Shown piece after piece: positions 52,062 through 58,785 of a stretch of DNA of 58,972 nt (positions are counted from its first letter, which is position 1; the number at the start of each line of letters is the position of its first letter). A program made the position numbers and the translations under genes. The notes beneath the pieces are model-generated. The model saw only the letters and a list, made by a program, of their open reading frames with translations, searched no databases and was not told the origin of the DNA. Source of the DNA: Clostridia bacterium (GTDB lineage: Bacteria > Bacillota > Clostridia > Oscillospirales > CAG-272); assembly GCA_017550315.1 (NCBI GenBank), contig JAFZPN010000051.1:1-58972 (forward strand), written 5' to 3'.

Positions 52062-52403
52062 ATGATCGAATACATTCCCTGCGGAGACTATTTCATCCCC
52101 GACCTCAAGCTGACCGAAACGCCGCCCATCGTAAAATACGGACGTATGCGGAAACGGTTTCTCAAGGAGCATCGCCCGATCCTGTACAACCGGATGACCC
52201 TATCGGAAAGCTTATTCCCCCACCTTCTCGAAATCGAAGCCGCCGCAAAGCGAAGGATCGAATCTATTCTTCCCGCCCTGGTGAAGGACGCCGGGGTGAC
52301 CGAGGAACTGAAAGCCGCCGATCCGCTGAAATGGGTCGGGCTTATGAATGCGTGTCACGCGCAGGCGGAAGAAATCGTCCTCGCGGAGCTGATTTACAGC
52401 TGA
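52062..52403 (+). CDS. TnpV-like transposon-encoded protein
   Basis: The 113-residue protein matches the small TnpV family of Tn4451/Tn4453-type and related elements: IEYIPCGDYFIPDLKL at the N-terminus, GRMRKRFLKEHRPILYN, and a C-terminal NACHAQAEEIVLAELIY. Its biochemical role is unknown. The start at 52062 is set by AAAGGAGC. Its presence supports the view that the surrounding genes come from a TnpX-type mobilizable element, consistent with the large serine recombinase at the far end. Confidence 0.85.
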   Translation: MIEYIPCGDYFIPDLKLTETPPIVKYGRMRKRFLKEHRPILYNRMTLSESLFPHLLEIEAAAKRRIESILPALVKDAGVTEELKAADPLKWVGLMNACHAQAEEIVLAELIYS

Positions 52404-52413
52404 CTTTACGAAA

Positions 52414-52441
52414 ATCCCCCGGAGCTTTTTTCTCCGGGGGA
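52414..52441 (-). terminator. Terminator of the BRO antirepressor gene
   Basis: ATCCCCCGGAG and CTCCGGGGGA form a 10-base-pair stem. On the minus strand the hairpin is followed by TTTTCG, 20 bases after the BRO stop codon. Confidence 0.8.
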
Positions 52442-52461
52442 CTCGCATATACCGTACCGTT

Positions 52462-53013
52462 TCACGACGCGGGGGGCTCCTTCGCCCTAAGCTTCTTGAT
52501 TTTCTCCGCCAGAACATCGACCTCCTCATAGAACGCTTTTCGAATCGCATCCGCTTCCTCCGGCGGGATCATACCGGCTTTTGCCTCCTTCTCCGCCTCC
52601 AAGCTCCGATGGAGCAGGTATGTGAACTTTCTGCCATAATAGAAACCGTTGACACGGATCGAGGGCAGCACTTCGTCCATCAGCCAGTCGGCAAACTGCT
52701 CCCCGAGTGTTGTCCAGGAATGGAACAGCAGCCGGTAGAAGTCCGCCTCGCAGATGTATTTTCGGTGGATCACCTGCACGGCGTCGCTGCCGTCCTTCCG
52801 CTTGCCTATCACGACGATTTCGTCGACCGTTTTTGTCTCCCGTTTGCAGTGGCGGCGGATCGCGTCCCTTGGATTTTGATACCCGAGCCGTTTCGCGCAT
52901 TCAATCGCTGGAAAGAAGAAATCCGCTCCCTCCTTCAGCGGCTCAAGCCCCTCCAGCTCTGACCCGTCGTAAGAGCCGATCAGGGCAGTGATTGCCAGAT
53001 TCTCGTTATTCAT
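52462..53013 (-). CDS. BRO-N domain phage-type antirepressor
   Basis: The 183-residue protein has the Bro-N fold found in phage and element antirepressors: ECAKRLGYQNPRDAIRRHCK (about 37-56), an IHRKYICEADFYRLLFHS region (about 82-100) and FADWLMDEVLPSIR (about 107-120). The C-terminal third is a charged helix. It probably binds DNA or a repressor and regulates element genes. The start follows AGAGAGGA. It is convergent with the TnpV-like gene. Confidence 0.88.
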   Translation of the reverse strand: MNNENLAITALIGSYDGSELEGLEPLKEGADFFFPAIECAKRLGYQNPRDAIRRHCKRETKTVDEIVVIGKRKDGSDAVQVIHRKYICEADFYRLLFHSWTTLGEQFADWLMDEVLPSIRVNGFYYGRKFTYLLHRSLEAEKEAKAGMIPPEEADAIRKAFYEEVDVLAEKIKKLRAKEPPAS

Positions 53014-53393
53014 GCTGTTTGTCCTCTCTTTCTGGATTTTTGACCGTCAGCTCAATATACCGTCAAACATCACAAATCTCATTGATGTGTTTTGTGCGTT
53101 TTGACGATCATTTCAAATGAGATTCATTTTTCCGCGCATATGATTCCGATTTCGTCTTGGCAGTCGGATAATCGACATTTCCCAAAGGGGTACTGATACT
53201 CCATCATGATCTCGTTCCTACCCCCACGTCGTGATTCGCTCTCCCGTCTCTTTTCCGTCCGTCCTCCCCTGAGTTTTCCAAGACGGGGTTTTCCCGGTCC
53301 TCGCGCGCGCGTGACGGACGGAAGGAGGATGACGATAAAGAGAGCGTCCGTAATTGATAGTTTTAGTTCTTAGTCTTTTAGTATTTATTCTCT
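53014..53393. other. Noncoding region with nick-site-like repeat and inverted repeat
   Basis: No gene is seen. ACCCCCACGTCGTG, the third copy of the repeat found at 42,435 and 43,355, is at 53220-53233. A long-range inverted repeat CCGTCCGTC/GACGGACGG spans about 53,267-53,322. The part next to the initiator-like gene is very AT-rich (around 53,350-53,410) and may be decayed coding sequence of that gene. Confidence 0.5.
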
Positions 53394-53786
53394 TTAGTAT
53401 TTAGTAGTGTCGGATTTCCCTGATCCGGGTCGGCCGCGACAGGATTCTCCGATCGTGGCTCCTCCGTACGCCGTGTTTCCCGAAAAATTCTTCTCCGGAA
53501 TCTCGTGGATTTCCCACTCCTCCTCCGTAAAACTCCCGTTCCCCGACCGGATCCGCGTCCGGCGCAGATAGCCCGCAGCCTCCAATTCTTTCAGCGCTAC
53601 CCGGACGGCGTCCGCCCCTTCCCGGCAATGCGCCACAAGCCCACGCGTGGAAAACTTCCAGTCGTCGGGGAGGGACAGCATGTACGACAGCAACCCCTTC
53701 GCTTTCAGGCTCAGCCGCGTGTCCTTCAGATGGGCGTTGCTCATGACCGTATAGTCCTTGTTCTTCTCCGCTCTATAAATCGGCAT
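53394..53786 (-). CDS. Replication-initiator-like winged-helix protein (probably frameshifted)
   Basis: The 130-residue product begins like the helix-turn-helix replication proteins of Clostridia mobile elements: YTVMSNAHLKDTRLSLKAKG, LLSYMLSLPDDWKFS and a winged helix to about residue 85. The last 25 residues look out of frame. In another frame the same DNA reads NPVAADPDQGNPTLLNT, the kind of Asn/Pro-rich segment that follows in homologs. A frameshift near 53,460 has therefore probably truncated it. The ribosome site is AAAGGAG. Palindromic repeats lie directly upstream. Confidence 0.65.
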   Translation of the reverse strand: MPIYRAEKNKDYTVMSNAHLKDTRLSLKAKGLLSYMLSLPDDWKFSTRGLVAHCREGADAVRVALKELEAAGYLRRTRIRSGNGSFTEEEWEIHEIPEKNFSGNTAYGGATIGESCRGRPGSGKSDTTKY

Positions 53787-53808
53787 TTTAGTCTCCTTTC
53801 ATTGACCT

Positions 53809-53915
53809 CAACTTGTGTCCAACTTGAACACAAGTTGATTTTTCATTATTCCGGAAATTGTACCCAAGTTGGTCACAATTTCGTGGTTTTAATTCTGCCC
53901 AACTTGGACAGAATT
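53809..53915. repeat. Three palindromic sites upstream of the initiator-like gene
   Basis: Three near-palindromes share a CCAACTTG-type core: 53809-53837 (arms CAACTTGTGT/ACACAAGTTG), 53855-53881 (arms AAATTGT/ACAATTT) and 53891-53915 (arms AATTCTG/CAGAATT). They lie 23-130 bases before the initiator start. They may be binding sites for the initiator (origin or autoregulation) or for a repressor. Confidence 0.6.
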
Positions 53916-54220
53916 TCGTGTAACGTTCATATTTGGCTTTGATGCAAGCGTTTCACCGACTTTCTGAAATGAAAAAAGAGCCAGATTATGATCCCGGATG
54001 AAATCAGTCTGGCTCGCGTTCATGTGAGGATGGAGGTCAATCCTACGAACTTTTTCACATGAATTCTATTCGATTTTCGGACGCCCGTATCCCTTCCTTC
54101 ACTCAAAACGCGCCTTCCGGCGAAGAGGGGGGGATACAGCGATATTGCCATTTTTTGCCAATACGCCGGCGCGGATCTGCTAATTTTCTGATTTGCGCAG
54201 AGGGGTGCGCCTACAAACGA
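53916..54220. other. Region between the palindromes and the second tRNA-Ala terminator
   Basis: No gene is recognised in this 305-base stretch. Short open frames lack ribosome sites. It probably marks the right end of the element 1 cargo. Confidence 0.4.
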
Positions 54221-54255
54221 AAGAAGCACCTCAAATTGCTCTGAAGTGCTTCTTT
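54221..54255 (-). terminator. Terminator after tRNA-Ala(GGC), copy 2
   Basis: AAGAAGCACCTCA..CTGAAGTGCTTCTTT forms the same hairpin as at 40,284-40,319, 20 bases beyond the tRNA on the minus strand. Confidence 0.8.
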
Positions 54256-54275
54256 CCGCTTTCGGAGAAAGCGAT

Positions 54276-54348
54276 TGGAGCATACGAGACTCGAACTCGT
54301 GACCCCAACACTGCCAGTGTTGTGCGCTCCCAACTGCGCTAATGCCCC
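54276..54348 (-). tRNA. tRNA-Ala(GGC), copy 2
   Basis: A 73-base cloverleaf reads from 54348 down to 54276, with anticodon loop CTGGCAG (anticodon GGC), the G3:U70 pair and T arm ACGAGTTCGAGTCTCGT. It differs from copy 1 by a few bases; the T-stem changes are compensatory (G-C to A-T), so both genes look functional. Confidence 0.93.
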
Positions 54349-54373
54349 AGCTTTGAGAAAGAACCGTTTCTCA

Positions 54374-54446
54374 TGCACCTCCAGGGACTCGAACCCTGGA
54401 CCCACTGATTAAGAGTCAATTGCTCTACCAACTGAGCTAGAGGTGC
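54374..54446 (-). tRNA. tRNA-Lys(CTT)
   Basis: A 73-base cloverleaf reads from 54446 down to 54374: GCACCTCTAGCTCAGTTGG at the 5' side, anticodon loop CTCTTAA (anticodon CTT), T arm CAGGGTTCGAGTCCCTG and acceptor GCACCTC/GAGGTGC with discriminator A. Its 3' end is repeated at 40,427-40,456. Confidence 0.93.
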
Positions 54447-54470
54447 GTAGCGAAACGGCTTTCCCTATTA

Positions 54471-54503
54471 CTCCCCCTACTGGACTTGAACCAGTGACCT
54501 GAG
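54471..54503 (-). pseudogene. 3' fragment of an unidentified tRNA at the element 2 boundary
   Basis: On the minus strand CCTCAGGTCACTGG, TTCAAGT and CCAGTAGGGGGAG give a T arm and acceptor 3' strand, but no anticodon or D arm follows; recombinase-element sequence begins instead. Amino acid identity cannot be told from this half. It lies 37 bases beyond the recombinase 2 stop and 24 bases before the intact tRNA-Lys. Confidence 0.7.
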
Positions 54504-54539
54504 GCTGTAGTTAGGGAAGTAATTACGCTATTTTTTTCA

Positions 54540-56138
54540 TCACAGTGCACCAATGAACCGGTAATTAACTGTGATTTCTTGTGCAGTTCCACGTTCCGTT
54601 TGGGTCTTTTTCCCGACCGTAATGGATGCAATCAGGCGGTTCAGCATTTCTCTGTCAAGCGTCTTGATTTCCTGATACCGATCAGTTATTTCAAGAAAAT
54701 CACTTAAATTCTGCCGGATATCAGTATTGTTATTGAGGGAACTTTTCAGTTCTGTGAGGCGTTCCTCGGCTCGGCATTGTTCCGTTTCAACCCGTTCTGA
54801 CATCTCCTTGAACTTCCTGTCTGACAACAAACCGTCAAGGCGGTCATCGTAGAGCCGATCATATCTGACGGAAAGCTCTTCGATCTTTTTAGTGAGATCA
54901 ACAACTTCACGCTCCATCATCTGACGTCCGGTGCTGTCGGTTTCGCTGATTCTTTGCAGAACCTTCTCCTTGAACGCTTCCCTGTCTTTCCATACCGCAC
55001 AGAGCATTTGCTTTACGTCGAGGAGGACCGCCTCATACAGATCATCGTAGGTGATGTAGTGGCTGGAGCAGTAATCCTTTCCTTTCTTGCTGTATGTCTG
55101 ACACACGAAATAATTCTTCTGTGTCTTGGCATTTGTTAGGCCGAGCGCATATCCACAGTCCCCGCACTTTACAAGTCCCGCAAAGATGTTGACGAATCCG
55201 TTTTTCGTTTCACGTTTCCGGGTTTTCAGCCTCTCATGCGCGGCGTTCCATAACTGTTCGGTCACGAGCGGCGGGAAGCGGTTCTCCACGACGATCCATT
55301 CGTCCTCCGGCTTATGGATCACCTTCTTGTTTTTGAAGGAGGCGATCCTGCGTTTGCCGCTGACGAGGTGTCCGAGGTAGGTTTCGTTCGAGAAGATATG
55401 GTAGATTGTCGTCAGGTTCCATTCCGTCGGCTCTCGGCTGTAAGCGCGTCCGGCCTGTTGGGCCTGATATGCCGCCGGAGTGATGATTTTCTTCTCGGTT
55501 AAGACTCTCGCGATTTTGTTGTACCCATATCCCTGATACGCCGCCATCTCAAAAATCCATGTGATGATCCCTGCGGTTTTCTCGTCGGGTTCAAGAATGT
55601 GCTTATCCTCTTTTGATTTGCGGTATCCGTATGGGGCCTGCGAGCCGATAAACTCGCCGTTGGCAGCTTTCGTGACGAATGCCTGCCTTGTTTTTCTGGA
55701 GCAGTCTGCGGGATAATACTCATTGAAGATGTTTTTGATTGGAATCATCAGATCGTAGTCCAGACTGCCTCGGTCGGAATCGACGTCGTCTCCGATGGCG
55801 ATGAAGCGAACATGTTTGTTCGGAAAGACCATCTGCAAGTAATTCCCCACTTGAAGGTGTTCTCTTCCAAACCGGCTGAGATCCTTCACCACCACAGTAT
55901 TGACCAGTCCGTCATCGATATCCTGCATCATTCTTTTGAAGGCAGGGCGGTTGAAATTCGTGCCTGTGAATCCATCATCTTTATAGTAGTTGAAGATTTC
56001 CATGCCGTGATCGCGGCAGTAGTCTCCGAGGATTTTGGTCTGCGTTTCTATGGACACCGACGTACCGTCCTGGGCGTCGTCATCGCTGAGGCAGCAGTAG
56101 CAAGCCGCTTTGATTCTTCTCTGCTCTATGTTTTTCAT
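54540..56138 (-). CDS. Large serine recombinase (element 2)
   Basis: The 532-residue protein is co-linear with recombinase 1: nucleophile Ser18 in CYCCLSDDD, DLSRFGRE, recombinase domain, zinc ribbon (CGDCGYAL with later cysteines), coiled coil and DUF4368-like tail. The two share about 60 percent or more of residues by eye but differ strongly in DNA and GC content, so they are old paralogs rather than a recent copy. The ribosome site is AGGAGAGA. The gene ends beside a different truncated tRNA, suggesting a related but distinct attachment specificity. Confidence 0.93.
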   Translation of the reverse strand: MKNIEQRRIKAACYCCLSDDDAQDGTSVSIETQTKILGDYCRDHGMEIFNYYKDDGFTGTNFNRPAFKRMMQDIDDGLVNTVVVKDLSRFGREHLQVGNYLQMVFPNKHVRFIAIGDDVDSDRGSLDYDLMIPIKNIFNEYYPADCSRKTRQAFVTKAANGEFIGSQAPYGYRKSKEDKHILEPDEKTAGIITWIFEMAAYQGYGYNKIARVLTEKKIITPAAYQAQQAGRAYSREPTEWNLTTIYHIFSNETYLGHLVSGKRRIASFKNKKVIHKPEDEWIVVENRFPPLVTEQLWNAAHERLKTRKRETKNGFVNIFAGLVKCGDCGYALGLTNAKTQKNYFVCQTYSKKGKDYCSSHYITYDDLYEAVLLDVKQMLCAVWKDREAFKEKVLQRISETDSTGRQMMEREVVDLTKKIEELSVRYDRLYDDRLDGLLSDRKFKEMSERVETEQCRAEERLTELKSSLNNNTDIRQNLSDFLEITDRYQEIKTLDREMLNRLIASITVGKKTQTERGTAQEITVNYRFIGAL

Positions 56139-56178
56139 TCTCTCTCCTGTTCCGAGCAGAGTGGTTGGGATCGGGGAC

Positions 56179-56207
56179 AGGATACCACATCCGGGTTCCC
56201 GTGTCCA
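56179..56207 (-). promoter_or_regulatory. Promoter for recombinase 2
   Basis: On the minus strand TGGACA (56207-56202), 17 bases and TATCCT (56184-56179), at the same distance from the start codon as in element 1. Confidence 0.55.
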
Positions 56208-56258
56208 GCTTCTCTGCTGTCGGATCTGTTATTTTTCTGATAACTTTCTCTTTTCCCC

Positions 56259-56287
56259 TTGACAATGTGTACTCAATCGTATATACT
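56259..56287 (+). promoter_or_regulatory. Promoter for the Phd/PIN module
   Basis: TTGACA (56259-56264) and TATACT (56282-56287) with 17-base spacing lie 23 bases before the antitoxin start. Short repeats around the -10 region could be the autoregulatory operator. Confidence 0.82.
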
Positions 56288-56310
56288 ATATTGTGCAAGG
56301 AGGTGTACCC

Positions 56311-56598
56311 ATGAACTTCTACTCTATCCGCGACCTGCGTACCGAAACCAAAAGCATCTGTGACCACATCCAGTCTGCCGGAGAAGCCGTCATCACCAAC
56401 AACGGCAAGCCTACCGTACTGATGCTCGACATCTCTGAGGACAATTTTGAAGAAGTGCTTCGCGCCGTTCGTCAGGCAAAAGCCATGATCTCTTTCAATG
56501 CGATGAGGAAAATCGCCGAGGATAACGGCTTTATGTCTGAGGAAGAAATCGAAGCTGAAATCCAGGCAGCAAGAGAGGAACGGCGGTCTAAGACATGA
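56311..56598 (+). CDS. Phd/YefM-family antitoxin
   Basis: The 95-residue protein has the Phd/YefM fold: YSIRDLRTETKSICDHI, then EAVITNNGKPTVLMLDI at about residues 28-45, followed by an acidic helical C-terminus that would wrap the toxin. It should repress its own promoter and neutralise the PIN-domain protein that starts within its stop codon. The start follows AAGGAGG. Pairing of Phd-type antitoxins with PIN toxins is common. Confidence 0.88.
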   Translation: MNFYSIRDLRTETKSICDHIQSAGEAVITNNGKPTVLMLDISEDNFEEVLRAVRQAKAMISFNAMRKIAEDNGFMSEEEIEAEIQAAREERRSKT

Positions 56599-57152
56599 TG
56601 CTCGCTGTATATGACACCAATGTCCTCGTCTCTGCTTTCTGGACTCCGCAAGGAAAGGCTTCCGCTCTCTTGCGTGAAGTGATCTCCGGGAAAATCACCC
56701 TGTGTTACGATGCCCGGATGATGTTTGAATACAAGGACGTTTTGCTCCGTCCAAAATTCAAGTTTTCTGAGTCCATGGTTTCCTCTATTCTGGATTACAT
56801 CGAATCCAGCGGTCTGTCGGTCACACCGCCCGCCGTTTCCGATGTGCAATTCCCAGACGAGACGGATCGTGCCTTTTTTGAAGTGGCCCGGTTCTGCAGC
56901 GCGCCTCTTGTGACTGGGAATTTGAAGCACTATCCGGTGCATCCCATGATCATAACCATTGCTGATTTCTACGATACGCATATCCTTCACCGTTCTGACA
57001 CCGCCTCTTCCAAAGTGCTACAGGCACAGTCGTCTGACGACAATGTTCCGCTGCGTCCATTCGGAGAAACGCAGGACGCTCTGAAGCAAAATGTATTCAC
57101 CGACGCAGAAGATCGCGCCGAAATTGAACGTCTTGGAGGGAAAGCCAGGTAA
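56595..57152 (+). CDS. PIN-domain toxin (COG1569 type)
   Basis: The 185-residue protein has a PIN ribonuclease domain: acidic residue in VYDTNVLVSAF, middle acidic CYDARMMFEYKDVL, DETDRAFFEVA near residue 95 and VTGNLKHYP near 115, as in 'putative toxin-antitoxin system toxin component, PIN family'. A C-terminal extension of about 45 residues is longer than usual and has no recognised motif. The start overlaps the antitoxin stop by four bases. Expected to cleave RNA when freed from the antitoxin. Confidence 0.85.
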   Translation: MMLAVYDTNVLVSAFWTPQGKASALLREVISGKITLCYDARMMFEYKDVLLRPKFKFSESMVSSILDYIESSGLSVTPPAVSDVQFPDETDRAFFEVARFCSAPLVTGNLKHYPVHPMIITIADFYDTHILHRSDTASSKVLQAQSSDDNVPLRPFGETQDALKQNVFTDAEDRAEIERLGGKAR

Positions 57153-57288
57153 CGGTCTGGGAATTCACTGATCCAAACAGAGACGGAAAAACCGGGATCT
57201 ATAAAGGGATATCATCTGGATATCCTCTTCGTTCGCGGAAGTTGCAGAGCCATTCCTCTGGATCCGCTCTGGAAATCTGTGAAAAGAC

Positions 57289-57317
57289 TTTACTTTTTCT
57301 CTCATCTCTGCTATACT
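57289..57317 (+). promoter_or_regulatory. Promoter for the MntA/HepT module
   Basis: TTTACT (57289-57294), 17 bases and TATACT (57312-57317) lie 32 bases before the mntA start. Confidence 0.6.
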
Positions 57318-57349
57318 TTACTTGAGATACCTGAAAGGAGGGGCGTGCC

Positions 57350-57649
57350 ATGGGAAGTCATTCCACAGTCCAAGACATTTCGGATCTGCTGACACCGATT
57401 TTTGCTCGTTATGACATCCGCCATGCCGTCTTGTTTGGTTCCTTTGCCAAAGGCTCTGCAACAGACACAAGTGACGTGGATCTTTTGGTCGATTCCGGGC
57501 TGAAAGGACTTCGTTTTCTCGGTTTTACCGAAGCGATTCACCATGCCGTAGAACGTCCTGTCGATATCTTTGATGTGAGGCATATCGAGAGCGGATCGCG
57601 AATCGCGCGGGAAATTCAGGACACGGGAGTGACCATTTATGCAAGATAA
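57350..57649 (+). CDS. mntA: MntA-type nucleotidyltransferase antitoxin
   Basis: The 99-residue protein is a minimal nucleotidyltransferase with the signature GSFAKGSATDTSDVDLLVD (about 36-54; GSx(10)DxD). In MntA/HepT systems the antitoxin transfers AMP to the HepT tyrosine near the RNase motif. The ribosome site is AAAGGAGG. It overlaps hepT by 11 bases, as in typical operons. Confidence 0.88.
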   Translation: MGSHSTVQDISDLLTPIFARYDIRHAVLFGSFAKGSATDTSDVDLLVDSGLKGLRFLGFTEAIHHAVERPVDIFDVRHIESGSRIAREIQDTGVTIYAR

Positions 57650-57981
57650 AGATCGTATCGATTTGATCCTCACCTGCATTGATAAGGTTCTCCGTTACTC
57701 TGCTGAGAAAGACTACGATTCGTTTTCCGGAAACTCCATGCTTGTCGAAGCCTGCGTCTTCAATCTCAGTCAAATTGGAGAGCTCTGTCATAACATGAGC
57801 AGCGAATTCACAACAGCACATCCGGAAGTCCCGTGGAACGAAACCTACGGACTTCGGAATCGGATCGTCCATAATTATGAGGGCGTCAACCTCCGGCTTG
57901 TATGGGAAAATTTCTGATGATCTTCCGGAACTGCGAACTATCATGTCCGAACTCATGTCGGATTGCGAGCAAGTTCCTTAA
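57639..57981 (+). pseudogene. hepT: HepT-type HEPN toxin, frameshifted near the C-terminus
   Basis: The product has the HepT motif RNRIVHNY (R-x4-6-H-x-Y, residues about 73-80). The frame stops at 57917 after LVWENF (92 residues). Dropping one A from the AAAA run at 57907-57910 gives VWE-I-SDDLPELRTIMSELM.. and a stop at 57979-57981, exactly as in full-length homologs of about 113 residues. The toxin therefore lacks its last helix unless the extra A is a sequencing error. The catalytic motif is retained, so partial activity is possible. Confidence 0.8.
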
Positions 57982-58141
57982 CCTGATTCATCTCCTCGAG
58001 AATCTTCCCCGCCAAATAATCGGCATAGATTTCGAGAAGACTTTGATCTCCGAAAGTGCGGCGGATGATGATCTTCGTTTGCCGGGGTTGCTCAAGGTTT
58101 GCCTGATTCTGAGCCGCCGTGCTATTGAGGTTTGTTTCCAT
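57953..58141 (-). CDS. Small recombinase-associated protein (element 2)
   Basis: The 62-residue protein shares the core TKIIIRRTFGDQSLLEIYADYLAGKI with the TTG-started gene of element 1 and has an Asn/Gln-rich N-terminus instead of the Lys/Glu run. The start at 58141 has AAAGGAT upstream. In element 1 the gene lies 96 bases before the recombinase; here two toxin-antitoxin modules (1.8 kb) intervene. Function unknown; a recombination accessory role is inferred. Confidence 0.72.
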   Translation of the reverse strand: METNLNSTAAQNQANLEQPRQTKIIIRRTFGDQSLLEIYADYLAGKILEEMNQVKELARNPT

Positions 58142-58217
58142 TCTGTAATCCTTTCTTGAATCCCCTGCCGATGAGAATCGTGAGGAGCGATCTTTGTCCG
58201 GCTGCGGGATTCTTTCA

Positions 58218-58421
58218 TTATTTTCTTCTGCCTGTCCCACGGGCAGTGGCGAGCAGCTCGAGGACATTATCATGCGCATGGGATATACCGCATCGGTCGC
58301 AGAGGATACGCTTTCCAGTGGTGCAGCAGAGCGTGCAGGAATGGTCGAAGTTCCTGTTGGCTTCGCTGACGGAACGGCTGGCTTTCTGACGGTCGATGCC
58401 TATCTCTTCAAATCTGGTCAT
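58218..58421 (-). CDS. Small cysteine-rich protein overlapping mazF
   Basis: The 67-residue product (start ATG at 58421) reads MTRFEEIGIDRQ and has clustered cysteines, CTLCC and CDRC, suggesting a zinc knuckle, followed by GISHAHDNVLELL. Similar short proteins sit in Clostridia integrative elements beside recombinase genes. It overlaps the end of the mazF gene by 14 bases, so translation is likely coupled. No function is known. Confidence 0.6.
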   Translation of the reverse strand: MTRFEEIGIDRQKASRSVSEANRNFDHSCTLCCTTGKRILCDRCGISHAHDNVLELLATARGTGRRK

Positions 58422-58785
58422 GGCGTTCAGGATTCTCCTGAACTGTAAGGTCGAGGCTGTATGACAGGACATGGTTGAGGACACGCATGGTGCTGTCGTC
58501 GGCCTGACCGATCCATTTCAGGATGCGGCTCTTATCGATGGTACGGATCTGCTCCAGCATTACTCTCGAGAACAGGCTCAACTTCCCTTCCCGCAGACGG
58601 ATGGATATGTGGGTGGGAAATCTTCTTGCCTGTTTTTTACTCGTGATACAGGCGACAACGACGGTTCCGCTCTTTTGGTTTGCCTTGTCGTTTTGGATCA
58701 CAATCACAGGCCGGGTTCCTGTCTGCTCATGTCCTATACTGCCGGACAGGTCGGCGGTATAGACTTCACCGCGTTTGACGGTCAT
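58408..58785 (-). CDS. mazF: MazF/PemK-type endoribonuclease toxin
   Basis: The 125-residue protein has the PemK/MazF fold: VKRGEVYTADLSGSIGHEQTG at the N-terminus, RPVIVIQND, a TSKKQARRFPTHI segment and LSLFSRVMLEQIRTIDKSRI, characteristic of MazF mRNA interferases. The start at 58785 has AGGGAGA upstream; a longer open frame exists without one. No MazE antitoxin is seen in the 187 bases before the window edge, so the partner is beyond the edge or absent. Some element-borne MazF homologs act without a dedicated antitoxin. Confidence 0.85.
   Translation of the reverse strand: MTVKRGEVYTADLSGSIGHEQTGTRPVIVIQNDKANQKSGTVVVACITSKKQARRFPTHISIRLREGKLSLFSRVMLEQIRTIDKSRILKWIGQADDSTMRVLNHVLSYSLDLTVQENPERHDQI

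Larger units (their letters stand above)
40427..54403. mobile_element. Integrative element 1 in a tRNA-Lys gene (about 14 kb)
   Basis: The segment is bounded by two direct copies (29 of 30 bases identical) of the tRNA-Lys(CTT) 3' end (40427-40456 and 54374-54403). One end holds the complete tRNA gene and the other only the 3' end, as expected for integration into a tRNA. A large serine recombinase sits at the truncated end. Inside are a partner protein, nick-site-like repeats, an interrupted NADAR gene, decayed element genes, secreted proteins, a repressor, a TnpV-like protein, a BRO antirepressor and a replication-initiator-like gene. A second tRNA-Ala(GGC) plus terminator lies just inside the right end. 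Boundaries are inferred from the repeats. No conjugation machinery is seen, so the element looks decayed or mobilizable only. Confidence 0.65.

Noticed and set aside
42435-53233. CRISPR array
   Set aside because: The repeated 14-mers are far apart and irregularly spaced, with no spacer-repeat pattern and no cas genes.
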